A DNA stretch of 64,000 bases, taken from Stichopus chloronotus. Its lineage: Eukaryota > Echinodermata > Holothuroidea > Aspidochirotida > Stichopodidae. The position numbers and the translations under genes were made by a program. A model generated the notes under the pieces. The model saw only the letters and a program-made list of their open reading frames with translations. It was not told the origin of the DNA and did not search any database. The stretch spans positions 7,317,506 to 7,381,505 of the forward strand of contig CM037838.1 in the NCBI GenBank assembly GCA_021234535.1, read 5' to 3'. Shown in pieces: positions 50,001 to 59,948 of this stretch. Each line of letters opens with the position of its first letter. Position 1 is the stretch's first letter.

Positions 50001-51326
50001 CACTCATGGAGGATGCCCTCCCCCCCAAAAAAAAAAACCTAATGTGGACCTAACAGATATGTCAACATATGCATGTAGACACATGCATATGTTGAACAAT
50101 GTTCTCATAAGCCATGACAACTTGCTGTCCACAAGTTAGTCTGCTTAAATTGCTTAAATTGCTATTGCTTAAATACTCAGAGGCTCTTATTATGGAACGC
50201 GCATCACACAAACTTCGCTGAAAATGGTATCACCAATACCAAAAGCATTGAACTATGAGTTAATAACAGCATGATTAACAATAACACCATTGTAATGTTG
50301 GTAATAACAGTGTGAAGTTGAGTAACAGTGAGATAAAAGTTGTTCATAGGGCATACCAAATAAAAGGCACTTTGCAAACTATAAATCATTTAGCAGTACC
50401 TCTGCCACCTTTGGCTATGATAGTGCACTTTGAACAGTGCCTAAAAGAGTGCCATTTACTTACTCTCCTTTGTTGATCAGTTTGTTGCTAAATCAGCGCC
50501 ACCATTTGTTGATTGCACATTGTTAACTGATATTGTATGGTTACTTATACTACCTGGTGAATGCAAAAAGGTTGCTAACACTGATAATCACACTGTGGTT
50601 AACTCTGGCACGACCCTGTTAGTAATGATGATGCTGTTTCTAGCAAACTTTGAGTGATTCACATCCTACCTGTACATCATACTGTGCCACAAACCAACCC
50701 AGAGTCCTGAATGGCCATCTAATAAAATCAAGATGATTATTCTGCATAAACCTATCCAAGTTTCCAGCCAGCTTTTCCTGAACTCAGGTGTGATCAACTT
50801 ATTAACTTTAACAATGTCAACAATTTGATCACTGTTGTGCTTTCAGCCACTATACCAATGGCATTTATAAAATCATGTATGTAGCTCATGTGTTAGGGAA
50901 GATTGCACAGACAGCAACAGTGAGTGGTTATGTTTTTTGCGGAACTGTAGGAACATTATTTTACTAATTTTTGAGTTGGATTAACACAGTATCAGTTACG
51001 CTTGAACTTGAATAACAATTCACAGTACCACGAAATATTTCTCTCTCTGCTTCTGAAACTTTTTCTGCTAATGCAGGATGGCCACACTGTGTGAGGAGCT
51101 CTTTAAGTTTGCCATAACTGCCTTCCTTAAAGATCCTCTTCTGTTGTAGTCTACTAAATAATTCAGACAAGGTGGTTATTTTCTCCAATTCTCCTGCTCC
51201 GTAACCTCCGAAGTCTTTGCCCTTGCAGAGTAACTTCAAATTCATAAAGTCGTCTTGTGTCAACTCATTTATAAGATGCTGTATGAGCCTTATGTGAATT
51301 CCACTTGACCCAGACTGGAAAGCCAT
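31804..51326 (-). CDS. DED-containing initiator caspase (caspase-8/10 type), complete, 8 coding exons
   Basis: Joined exons: 51326-51029, 47633-47442, 46374-46258, 45721-45572, 41420-41224, 37596-37509, 36020-35853, 32021-31804. They sum to 1428 bases, 475 codons plus stop, and every splice phase matches. Residues about 8-92 form a death effector domain, a six-helix adaptor fold that recruits caspases to death-receptor or similar complexes. Residues 100-220 are a linker rich in Pro, Tyr, Gly, Asn and Gln. Residues 221-475 are the peptidase: R251 of the DRREG segment, catalytic H311 (SSHG), catalytic C358 (QACRG) and S1-pocket R409 (SWRN) are all present. It should cleave after Asp in the cytosol, activating apoptosis or immune signalling. 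One DED, rather than the two of vertebrate caspase-8, and QACRG rather than QACQG are differences. Asp residues in the p20/p10 linker (VPDLAD, RPDNAD) are candidate processing sites. A 5' non-coding exon must lie upstream of 51394. Confidence 0.93.
32022..35852 (-). other. Caspase intron 7
   Basis: Contains degenerate plus-oriented copies of the 145-bp TGACCT satellite at about 33150-33860 (GGTGACCTC, CATCTACTCA, TCAAGTGACCTTTTGATCACC). Otherwise AT-rich with chance ORFs. Confidence 0.7.
35853..36020 (-). CDS. Caspase exon 7: catalytic Cys (QACRG) and p20/p10 linker
   Basis: 168 bp, phase 1 to phase 1, acceptor GTGCCTTCAG, donor GTAAAT. It encodes residues 348-403: KPKVFIFQACRGLKAG with catalytic C358, then a loop with candidate Asp cleavage sites (VPDLADCSG and RPDNADVLLAHSTSE). 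Start of the small subunit. Confidence 0.96.
36021..37508 (-). other. Caspase intron 6
   Basis: Holds degenerate satellite copies at about 36880-37400 (ACCTTTGACCTCCCTC, AGTATGACATCAGCCCAAGC). A 137-codon plus-strand frame at 36116-36529 has no recognisable domain. Confidence 0.6.
37509..37596 (-). CDS. Caspase exon 6: p20 segment before the active Cys
   Basis: 88 bp, phase 0 to phase 1, acceptor TTCTCCAG, donor GTAAGT. It encodes residues 319-347 (EWIILPDAEKVTVEEIQEYF, then SGTNAPALI), matching the V-x-I-x-x-L/Y-x-x-F-x-G-x-x-x-P-x-L pattern of caspases. Too short for ordinary ORF scans. Confidence 0.93.
37597..41223 (-). other. Caspase intron 5
   Basis: Satellite remnants at about 39240-39560 and 40240-40830 (AAATGACCTTTGACCT near 40321 and 40612). 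No other gene seen. Confidence 0.65.
41224..41420 (-). CDS. Caspase exon 5: p20 with catalytic His
   Basis: 197 bp, enters in phase 1 and leaves in phase 0 at CAG/GTAACC. It encodes residues 253-318: AEIDDVSIGKLLNDVLSQHD, then RSDYSFLMFILSSHGAQIMG. H311 of SSHG is the catalytic histidine. Confidence 0.95.
41656..41905 (+). repeat. 125-bp tandem duplication, nearly identical copies
   Basis: GATTGCAAATGTCATACTGT...TTGTTATCTGTGACCATC occurs at 41656 and 41781 with only a few differences, so the duplication is recent. Confidence 0.9.
42510..43940 (+). repeat. Interspersed/tandem repeat, unit about 360 bp, four degenerate copies
   Basis: The boxes CACCATTGGTTGGC..GAAGC..ACAA(G)AAAATTTTGG, then CTTTTCAAAACCCCC and GGCACTTCC(C/T)T recur near 42513, 42878, 43235 and 43690. 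A further diverged copy lies at about 49330-49640. Confidence 0.75.
45572..45721 (-). CDS. Caspase exon 4: end of linker and first peptidase strand
   Basis: 150 bp, phase 1 to phase 1, acceptor after CTCTTTTGAG, donor GTAAGT. It encodes residues 203-252 (PDPSQYQRPGFYPKGRGFIL, then FINNYFNTPQRVDGESYDRR). RGFILFINNYF is the first core strand of the caspase fold. The long antisense-frame ORF here is not the gene's frame. Confidence 0.92.
45722..47441 (-). other. Caspase introns 2 and 3 (without exon 46258-46374)
   Basis: AT-rich. A minus-strand frame at 47326-47105 rich in Glu and Lys has no family and no splice context; I treat it as chance. Confidence 0.5.
46258..46374 (-). CDS. Caspase exon 3: linker, Pro/Asn/Gln/Gly-rich
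   Basis: 117 bp, phase 1 to phase 1, acceptor TTGTTGCAG, donor GTAACT. It encodes residues 164-202 (DAMPFTPYNSNGSGQLQSNP, then QGYPGTHPNTG). Confidence 0.88.
47442..47633 (-). CDS. Caspase exon 2: proline-rich linker
   Basis: 192 bp, phase 1 to phase 1. The acceptor is a T-run plus AG and the donor is GTATGG. It encodes residues 100-163 (GLPPPGATYSAAMNYPEYQH, then FQYNTTTGPGTPMGHGFSQP), low-complexity and rich in Pro, Gly and Tyr. Confidence 0.88.
47634..51028 (-). other. Caspase intron 1
   Basis: AT-rich, with the fifth copy of the 360-bp repeat at about 49330-49640 and a C-run/A-run near 50020. No further linker exon was recognised, and phases join without one. Confidence 0.55.
51029..51326 (-). 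CDS. Caspase exon 1 (coding): death effector domain
   Basis: ATG at 51326-51324 (MAFQSGSSGIHIRLIQHLIN). The domain continues with QDDFMNLKLLCKGKDF and LFSRLQQKRIFKEGSYGKLK to KVSEAEREIF. This follows the helix pattern of DEDs in caspase-8 and FADD. The exon itself begins at an acceptor at about 51394 (TTGCAACAG), so some 68 bp of 5' UTR precede the ATG. The donor GTACTG leaves phase 1. Confidence 0.9.
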
Positions 51327-51394
51327 CACTGCCCTTCTCTGGTTGAAAGGACCCAGTTAAATGACCACGACGAAGGATATTTCTGCTGAATCAC

Positions 51395-53847
51395 CTGTTG
51401 CAAGAATACACATAAACATACAATGAGCTTCATATCATCACTTATTTTGAAGCATGTGCAGTAGGCAACAAAATCTGCCAATTCAGCGCTCAAACAATTG
51501 AGTGACCAATGGCACACTGTCAGTATCCGATGAACAGGTGCCCACCTAAATCAATATCTGTTGTCCAAATTGTGACAAGGGATCAAAGAGGTGACAATGT
51601 GCACATTTCGCACTGCAAATACTGTACCACTGGAATAAGTGTTTTCAAAAATTCTTAAAGCTAACAGCCACGAGAGTCAGGAACATGAAAATGTGAAACC
51701 ATATATCCTAGCAGATGTTTTCAACTTCATTCTCCTTCATTTCCAATCAAGCATCCACAAGTGTTGAATTGGCACCAAAAAAGGTTCATTCTCCAAAACA
51801 AGTCGCCTAAAAGGCAACAAGAGACTGGAGAGAGGAAAATTTCCCAAGCCCTGTACTCAACATTAGGGATAAAGTGGTAACGGGTAGATGATACAGAAGA
51901 TGATAAACATTGGTTAACAGCAGTTCAGTCATGCCTAAAATGGCAATTGACAGGCAGTAGGGTTTGTCTAACAACTAATGTGACACATTTTCCTAAAATA
52001 TATGATGAAGGCCTGCTTACAACAACACTACACTTGACTCATAAGTTGCAGAGTGAAACCCTGAATGAAGACCCCTTGGGATTGTGTTTCTATCCATTAT
52101 CATTTTTGAGATACAGTATGGCCCCCACCCCCCCCCCAAAAAAAAATGATGAAAATGCACTAATGCAGTGACACAGAGTGTGGCACATTGCAGTTATACT
52201 TCTTTTGTTAGGCAGGGCCTATACTAACTTGACTGCTCAATAATTATGGGGTTTCATATTGGTAAGTGACATCAACACTTGTAGAAAGTAGAAAATATAA
52301 GCTTCAAAAACAAACAAAACAAACACAAAAATGTAAATGCCTTTGTTGTTCTTGAAATATAGGCCCTCTTTTATGTTGTAAATTTGCATACTTAGCCAAG
52401 TTTTATTCATAATGCAAGTAGGTATAAAAAGGGATTTGTCTGTAAAACAATCAATATTCAATGGATGTAAATGGAATTTGTGGTTATTTTTGACATTTTT
52501 AATGATACTACTGTATGCAGCCAATACTCCAAACTGCCAACTGTCACTTTCATGTCACATAACCCAGTGCAACAGTCTTCCACTGCACTAATTTTATTGC
52601 ATGTTTGAACTAAAATTTCAACCTGTCCAAAGGTTTTGGAGCGTGCATAGTGGTGGTACAGTAAGTACTGATACTGTACATGTTCTCCAGAACTGTGAGA
52701 AAGACAGCTAAATTGATGTCAGTGTTATGTCCATCATATGTACTGCACAGTACATTTCCTCAATCTACATTTATTTATAAAGTTCTTGTATAATCTCTAT
52801 TGATTAGTAGGTCTTTCACATTTAAAAATAAACGTTTTACATGTGGTTCCTGAGACACTGTAGTTTGCCTACATTCAATGTGTTGCAGTATAGGCATGGT
52901 GACCTAAGATGACCTTTGCTCCACAACGAAAAGCAACTCCAGCCAAGATCTTGGCAGTTAATCAATCACACAACATTTAAACAAATCTTGCAACTTTGAA
53001 CTTCCCTTCAAAAGCTTGCATGAATTCACAAGATTTTTGTTGCATGCATGTACTGTACACTCACACATGTGCCTACACAAACACACCAAATCACCATTGC
53101 AAAGGTCCCCTGCAACCCTCCTCGAAGGAATAAATATATCCCATTGACTAGAGTCATTTGCATGCATGCTGCAGTATTCATAGGTATAGGTTCTGCCAGC
53201 AACTCAAAGAAGTTGGTCAGGGAAGAGTTTATTACATAGGATTGCTGATAAACCTTTAGGCTTGATTCCAAATTGATGCTGTCCATGGCCAAAGTTACCT
53301 GTACAAACTTATATAAAGGGGTTCAGAGGGAGATGGGTTGTTAGTTGACCATATATTTCTGTCAGTGCACACATTGCAACAAAAGGTGTCTTTTTATTAA
53401 AACAACACAAGTAAACCAAGTGGGACAGATCCTTTGAATTTATATCCTCTTAAAGAAAAAAAAGGCCTACAGTTTATTTGCTGCTTGCCCAATTATTGCT
53501 TCGCGTGCATTTTGAACTCACCATTCTGGATAAAATAATTCTGGCGGCTTGCAAGCTCTGAATTGCAATTTCTAAGTGACTGTTTGACTCCCTTTCCCAT
53601 CTGACATTATCAGGAGCTACTTTTCTGCAGCCCACAGGTGCATAATGCTTCTAAACATTGTAGGTAGATCCTATGAGCTTCTAAGTACGATCAAAGTGAG
53701 TGAGGGTAAATTAGATTTAACTTCCCTAAAACTGTTCAGCTAGGCTAATGAACTTAGGTTAACCTAACTTATTTACAATTACATCATATTCACAATCACA
53801 GCTTCAATTGACAGAAAATGACACGACATTCCAGATAATTGATAATA
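51395..53847. other. Upstream of the caspase coding exons; 5' non-coding exon and promoter not located
   Basis: The acceptor at 51394 implies at least one upstream exon. No convincing donor/TATA combination could be chosen. It contains AGTGAAACCCTGA at 52052-52064 and one degenerate satellite fragment near 52898. Confidence 0.45.
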
Positions 53848-53860
53848 CCCAGATAACACA

Positions 53861-54048
53861 TACGTTGGGCCAACATTGGCATTTGATTGGCGACACGTTG
53901 GCAATGGTCGCAGTTGGCACTGGTTATTGGGCCAACAATGGACCAACGTATGATAAGCAACAGTTGGCAAACATGCGTTGGCGCAACAATGTACTGACCA
54001 CAAGTACCCAACGGTGGATTTTTTAAACTGGGCCAACGTTTGACCAAT
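53861..54048. repeat. Left subterminal GTTGG/CCAAC array
   Basis: About 15 copies of TTGGC, GTTGG or CCAAC in both orientations, with the self-complementary GTTGGGCCAAC at 53864-53874. Overlapping ORFs on both strands reflect the repeat. Confidence 0.85.
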
Positions 54049-55491
54049 GAAATAAACCAACAATTATGTACATTCATTTTTTCTTTTGTTTTTAGTACAA
54101 TTAGAAAATTATTAATTGGTGGCAAGAGAAAATAAAAATGCTTGACTTCCCATGTGCAAATTGTAAAACCTTTCTTTTTGGAATGTGATGTTTATACACG
54201 GCAGAAAACATGATTGTTGTGTGTTATTAACCTGAGAACAGTGGCTGTTTTGTTTTATTATCGAAAAGAATTTAATCAAAACTTTGGCTCAAGAGTTTGC
54301 AGGAATTTATTTGAATATACTTCATTAGTAAACATATATCCCACATCATTATTACTGAATTTATGAACATTGAAAGTATAGTTTAAAAATGACATTTCAT
54401 ACTATAAAAATGGTTGGAATAAAGATTAGCAACCAAATCCATTTACACTGTACATTATTAGTAATCAAAGACATTACAGCGCCTTACGGTGCGCCTTACG
54501 ATGCTATACTGTCTTTGCTAGTACTATAGCGTTACTTAGGGTACAGTGTAGAACCCGCAGCTGCAGGATGAAGACGCCCTTTACTGACCAAGAAAAAAAA
54601 CCATAAAAACAACGAACGAAGCACAATTCCATCCTTAATTTTCGAAGTAGACAGCAGGTGAGTATTTTTCTATCAATTGACATCTAATTTGAACTTTCTA
54701 GTGTCTTAATGACACATTATATCGTAAAAATGGTAACTGGTTCTACTTTGTTGTTTGGTTTTGCCGCCTGCCCAGCAGTTTGAATAGCCTAGTCCTAACG
54801 GGCCTAACTTAGGCCAGGCCTAAGTTAGACCATATGGTTAGGCTAGTTAGTTTGGTAGCATTATAATATACTAGTATTACTAGCCTAACACATTTGATGT
54901 TAAACTTGTACTGTAGTGAGATTTTTCCACTCACCAACTTTCCCAGTACTTTCTTTTCATTGCCAACACTTCCGACACGTTTGTGGTCAGCTAAAATCGA
55001 TATAATCCTCTCATGAATAAACCTAAACTTCATCGGCTGTACCCGACTTTTTTCTAACAATTTTTTTAGGAGTAAAATTTTTAACGCCTCAAGATGATTG
55101 GCCACTCTTTCCACTGCGTGTTCTGTATAGAGGAGGTATATAGATACATTAGCAGTTACATCTCTTTCTAATACCTACAGAAGCATAACAGGCTACTTGG
55201 GGGTGATCATAGGTCAAATTTTACTTGCTTGAAGAGGAAGTGGTAGCAGGTGCCAGGTGGAATAATTCTTATCACTGAATGTTTTTCTTCCTTCAGCCTT
55301 GTATGTATATGTCAATACTGCAAGACCCTTTCACACATTAGAAAATTATTGATCCAATGTTGCTTCTCATTTTGGCAAGATTGGCACTGTAAGGATCTCT
55401 TAAATTAAAGGCTCATGGTGATGTGAATCGTGTCTACCATTATCCACTGAAAATAGAAATGTCTTACACATTTTATTTATATTTATTTCAG
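54049..55491. other. Element interior upstream of the DUF4806-like exons
   Basis: AT-rich. On the minus strand, about 55130-54955, an open stretch reads VERVANHLEALKILLLKKLL, then KFRFIHERIISILADHK and VGNEKKVLGKL. It lies between a possible acceptor (CTCTATACAG) and a possible donor (GTGAGT), with coding-like composition. I recognise no family. The expected first exon of the DUF4806-like gene was not found here. Confidence 0.35.
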
Positions 55492-55594
55492 ATACATATG
55501 AAAAGTCTCCCAAGAAGCTAAATGTTGCAGAAGAACTGTCTGATCTTCAAACTTCGGCTGATGATGAAAGTCACACACAGGAGAGAAAACAAAT
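55492..55594 (+). CDS. DUF4806-like exon A
   Basis: Acceptor TTATTTCAG, donor GTAAGT. Encodes TYEKSPKKLNVAEELSDLQT and an acidic tail; phase 1 in, phase 2 out. A good splice pair, and not found by ATG-based ORF scans. Confidence 0.6.
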
Positions 55595-55779
55595 GTAAGT
55601 GTAAATGCATATAGAATCTGTGACTTATTCAATAATACTTCTTACTCTTTTTGTTAAAGACGGGCTCTTTACTTTTTTCATGTTTCCATTTTTCATTCCT
55701 TGTCGAAGGTCGAAGGAATCTATGCGATGGTGTGTGTACAGTATGTGTGTGACTGTGGTGCCTTGGCATAAAAACAAGA

Positions 55780-56240
55780 TATCTCAAGAATGGAAAGGCA
55801 CTCAGACTTCAAGGCTGGTGGGTAGATTGTCCATTGTGAGTGGATGATCCCTATTGTTTTTGGTAGTGATGTCTTGCATATTACTGAGTAGGTGGGGCTT
55901 TAAGTGGAAATCATCAAATGTCCATAGTTTGACAACCGAATGTTCATTTGTTTTCATACTTTGTTTGATAATGATGTAATGCTAAAGTAAACAGTATCAT
56001 GATACAGTATTAAAATGTGGCAGCTCATTAATATGCAAAGTGAGTGGTGTCAAATGTTGTTCTGCCACTAAAAGTTTGTTCACACAGTATCTTAAGAACT
56101 GTACATGAGATTCATATCATATTTGGTACACAGTCAGCCCAGATCAGAAGATGTCCCTCACTGTGTTTGGTAGTGATGTCGTATACATCAAAGTCGTCTG
56201 AGGTCATCAGTGGGTTAAATATGGACAAACCTTGTTTGTA
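55780..56240 (-). repeat. Degenerate copies of the 145-bp satellite, minus orientation
   Basis: GATGATCCCTATTGTTTTTG at about 55845 and TGTTTGGTAGTGATGTC with TCTGAGGTCATC at about 56157-56200 are inverse of the satellite unit. They lie in intron A/B of the DUF4806-like gene. Confidence 0.65.
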
Positions 56241-56878
56241 ATGTTTCAGGAGCTATATGTTGCCCGAACTTCAGTCATGTTGGGTAGGGTAGCGTGGTGG
56301 GTAGAGGAGTATCTTTTGATTTATTTAACTAATGTTGTTCCACCTTCCCGGTGAAAGTCTCACAAAATCTTTTTGAAATGTACCCTCTTTAACTCTGTGG
56401 TGGCAGAGATTTCTGTGAATTTGTTAAGAGTAAGGAGATGACCTTAAAGGGAATTGTTCAATGTTGTCTCTAGTAGGTGTTTATGCTTGATTTCTTGGAG
56501 GTGGTAGGCCCCATGGGGTCTTGAGACTTTATGGAGTAAAGGTTGGTAGTGAGTACAGTGGGTGTACTATCCCAAGCTCTTGGTTAAGATTTCTGTTGGT
56601 CCGGATGAAAGATCACCCTTTAGGTCAGCAGCAGGTACAGTACATTATATGCAATGCAGGCTTACAATATCTAAGGAATTAATTACTTGGTGCATGCACT
56701 TCAGCAATGAATATTGGCAAGGAATCACTAATTCCTTGGACTTTCAGGTTCAATATAACTTCTCTATATTTCGACAGCACAGCAGGAAAAGAAAAAAAAT
56801 CAACATGTTGTTAGTTAAAAAGCAATTGAATTCAAAGGATTGTATTCTGAATGCCATATGTTTATCATTTTATTACAG

Positions 56879-57056
56879 AGCTAACAGACGATGCCTCTCA
56901 GATAGTGAGAGTGATATTGAACCCCTTGTTGCCAGTCCACCGAGGAGGAAAAAGCAATGTGTTTATCCAACCACTGGTGTTGCAAATTGTGACACTTTGC
57001 CTCCACTGCCAACCACTCCAGTGTTCTCCCCTTTGACAAGGCAAACCGACATAAAA
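56879..57056 (+). CDS. DUF4806-like exon B
   Basis: Acceptor TTTATTACAG, joins exon A in phase. Encodes ANRRCLSDSESDIEPLVASP then PRRKKQCVYPTTGVANC. The donor GTACAG at 57057 is weak and leaves phase 0. Confidence 0.5.
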
Positions 57057-57217
57057 GTACAGGAAGAGTTGCATCAGACACACAGACAACCAAGCTTTTT
57101 AGATATATTAATTTCCATAACTGACATCATGTTTGCAGGGTTGGTGAATGCTGCTGAAGCATTTTACTATCTTCTAGACATAGTATCTGAAGTTCTGAAC
57201 ATTTTCACCTTTTACAG

Positions 57218-57431
57218 TTTCGCCAACAGAAAGGAAACTTCTGTTTCTGTTGGAAACTCTCAATGCCAAAGTGGATGACCTAACTTCAAAGGTGAATGAT
57301 TCCACAAAGAAAGTTGAGATCCTCCTTGCAGGTGGCAAAGAAGACGACGACCTGTCTGATAGATTCCATTTTCCACTCCAGACGACAGAAGCGGTCACAG
57401 AGTTGGATGAACAACTGAAGAGTGACTGCAG
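57218..57431 (+). CDS. DUF4806-like exon C (coiled coil and start of C-terminal domain)
   Basis: Acceptor CTTTTTACAG-type, phase 1 required. Encodes PTERKLLFLLETLNAKVDDL, KKVEILLAGGKEDDDLSDR and FHFPLQTTEAVTELDEQLK. The donor GTGACT leaves phase 2. Confidence 0.5.
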
Positions 57432-57591
57432 GTGACTCTAGCTAAGAAAACTTTTTGACCCACTTTCTCTGGAAATCCATGAATTTTGCAGGAAATCCCA
57501 CCCCCCACCCCGGTTGGAGGAAAAGATTATAAAACAATGCTAATGGTAACACAAAAAAATCACAAAATTGCCTTTTCTTTCAATTCAACAG

Positions 57592-57713
57592 GTACGTCAT
57601 CTTTCTTTGATCGGAGGTTGGACTGTGGAGGATACAGTGCGTCGAACCATGAGTCACTGTCTGTCAAATACCCTTGCTCAAAAGTACAACTGGATTGGCA
57701 AAAATTCTTGGAA
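57592..57713 (+). CDS. DUF4806-like exon D
   Basis: Acceptor TTCAATTCAACAG. The frame VRHLSLIGGWTVEDTVRRTM, then SNTLAQKYNWIGKNSW, needs phase 0 on entry, while exon C offers phase 2. Donor GTATCG, phase 2 out. Confidence 0.5.
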
Positions 57714-58580
57714 GTATCGTTGATTTGTTATGAGCTTTTTTATTAAGCAAAAGTATGTGCTTTTATCGTAAGTTTATTCCTACATTTTTATAACATTGTT
57801 TGGCCAAGATCAAAGCCTTGTATCTTAAAGAATGGAAGTTGCTTTGAACTATATAGGTGCAGGTCATTTGATACTACCAGGTATCTGCAAGGTTGTCAAG
57901 TCAGCAATACATGCGTACTAACAGTTCTCATAAAAAATTTTCATGGAATCACGAAGTCAGTGACTTGGGTTATTGTTTGTAATACACTGTTTTAGGGGGA
58001 GGGGTGCCAGGATGAGGAATATCTTACTCCACATTTCTTGTCATACCTGGCTGCATTTTTGAACTTTTATTACTGCCTTTATTCTACTAAATGTGCAATT
58101 TTTTTTATGCTTTGCTAAAGGTGGAAGGAATCTGTGCAATGGTGATGTTCAGAGTGTGTGCAGGCCTAGAGTTTTAGATTTTCCAGGTGTGCTACAAATC
58201 ACACTCCTCAGGAAAGTAAGAAGTGTGGTAGGTGTGCTGTTTGTTAAACTGTAACACATTCATCTTACAGTAGTGCCCTTCTTTATCTACGTAAGTGTGC
58301 AAAAAATCGCACTCCTCACAGTGAATTGAGGCGAGTAGTGGCGTGCAATCACACTCCCACGCCTAAGAATTAAAGGCCTGTGTGTTTATGTAACACTTGG
58401 TATCTCAAGAAGGGAAAGGTGTTTGAAATTTTAAGTTGGTGTGCGTATTATATTCATTAACATTGGCAAGGAATCAATAAGTTCTTTAACTTTCTGGTTA
58501 AACTACCCTAAACTGAGGTGCTTCATTTATACAAAGAAGTACAGTACTTTTATCACAATATATATATGTATATATTTCAG

Positions 58581-58668
58581 AAGGGTTTCAACAGTAGCAA
58601 TCTTTGCAGAAATTGTTCATACTTTTGACTTTTTTAAGGTTTTTTGCTATGTGCATTCAAATGCATAG
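58581..58668 (+). CDS. DUF4806-like terminal exon E
   Basis: Acceptor TATATATTTCAG, joins exon D in phase. Encodes RVSTVAIFAEIVHTFDFFKV to a TAG at 58666-58668. FAEIVHTF fits the last conserved helix of the family. Confidence 0.45.
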
Positions 58669-59334
58669 TGAGTTTTGAATGTAGTTACTTCTAACAGTTA
58701 TTACTATTATTTCATATACAGTAATGTTCTTCAAATCATTCCTCATCTCATCAAAACTCAATTTCAGGGCTTGGCTGGTAAGGTAGACTTGATGGGATGA
58801 GAAAGTTATCAACAGTATTTATCTGTTTATAAATTCAACTCATTGCTGCATGACTGAAGCATTGATTTGCTATTGGTGCCCTTAAACTACCAAAGTTGTG
58901 GTCTTTCATTTGTTTGTTTCTTTTATTTGTTGTTATTTGTTAACATTCCTTATCCACATATTCATTAAGTACAAGTTTTCATCAATAATTATCACTCATT
59001 ACTTTTTTATTATGCCTTCAACTCATTTCTTATTCATGCCAGTTATCCTTCAAGCTTCCATGTTGTAAGAACAGTTAATTTGCTACTTTTTTATATTATT
59101 AAATCTTGTGTGGTGAATAAATATACTGGTAGAGTGTTCCGCCCTAAATATGATTCTGTTCAGTTCTGCTTATTATTGAAAGTGTCACCAAGCGAGATAT
59201 TAGCAATGCAATTAAAATTTTTGAGCCAACCCTAACTTTGTCACCCGACATTTTGTCAACAGTATACCCTTTAAAGCCATTGATACAATCTTTTAAAAAC
59301 CAACCTCTAGTTGAACCACCCAAATACCTTGATT
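58669..59334. other. Element interior, no gene
   Basis: AT-rich with T-runs; nothing recognisable on either strand. Confidence 0.4.
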
Positions 59335-59686
59335 CAGCCAACGTTGGGCTAACAATTACCCAATGATGAGCCAACATTAGTTTATCACCTAACGTTGGGC
59401 CAACCATTACCCAATAATGAGCCAACATTGGGCCAACCATGCACCCGCATTCAGGTGGGGCCAACATCCGCCCAACATTGTACCGACTATTCGCCAACTA
59501 TTGGACCAATGTTGGGCCTATGTAATATAACACACGTTGGTCCAATGTTGGTAATACGTTGGGCCATTGTTGGATCAATGTTGGTAGCCAACGTCCCGCC
59601 GATGAGCAGCCAACCAATAAAAGGCGTTGAGCCAGCATAGAACCAACATTGCTGCCAACGTTGGCCTAACGTTGGCCCAATGCCTT
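59335..59686. repeat. Right subterminal GTTGG/CCAAC array
   Basis: Over 25 copies of CCAAC/GTTGG/TTGGGCC words in both orientations, longer than the left array. ORFs on both strands here are by-products. Confidence 0.85.
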
Positions 59687-59948
59687 TGTGTTATCAGGGT
59701 ACCCTATAATTCAACTGTAACTATATGGTGGCCCCTAGGTTGGAACAGCTACCAAAGTATCATGGTCTATGGTGTTTACTTAGGCTTGAATGAAGCAGAA
59801 GTACACAGCAGTGTCACGATATTGTCTGGAGAGTGCATAAAATGAGCACCATTTTCTCAAAATCCCAGAAAACGTTACTCTGTCTGCCGCCCCCAATTAT
59901 GTGTAAGAATTGAATGAACTTACAAACTAAGGCTTAATAGAATAATTG

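Larger units (their letters stand above)
55492..58668 (+). pseudogene. DUF4806-like protein gene, N-terminus missing, phases partly inconsistent
   Basis: Exons proposed: 55492-55594, 56879-57056, 57218-57431, 57592-57713, 58581-58668. Content in order: a segment like the end of the N-terminal domain of DUF4806 proteins (TYEKSPKKLNVAEELSDLQT); an acidic and basic stretch with a probable nuclear signal (PPRRKKQ); a coiled coil (KLLFLLETLNAKVDDLTSKV); then the C-terminal domain (FHFPLQTTEAVTELDEQLK, LSLIGGWTVEDTVRRTMSHC, LAQKYNWIGKNSWK, and FAEIVHTF). The order and motifs match that family as I remember it; its function is unknown. Exon joins 1/2 and 4/5 keep frame. Joins 2/3 and 3/4 do not with the visible splice sites, and the usual first exon is absent. 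It is therefore either decayed or has exons I misplaced. It lies wholly inside the 5.85-kb element. Confidence 0.55.
53848..59699. mobile_element. 5.85-kb DNA transposon with CCC... inverted ends, TA target site, GTTGG/CCAAC subterminal arrays and a DUF4806-like gene
   Basis: Left end CCCAGATAACACA (53848-53860), then after a few bases TTGGGCCAAC. The right end, read inversely from 59699, is CCCTGATAACACA, then after six bases TTGGGCCAAC. TA flanks both ends (53846-53847 and 59700-59701). Dense arrays of GTTGG/CCAAC words lie inside both ends. The plus-strand interior carries the DUF4806-like exons. No transposase was recognised. Same architecture as 2470-7894 but with different termini and array word. 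Confidence 0.7.

Noticed and set aside
59144..59845. ORFs on both strands rich in Gly, Pro, Thr and Met
   Set aside because: They are products of the GTTGG/CCAAC array and share its periodicity.
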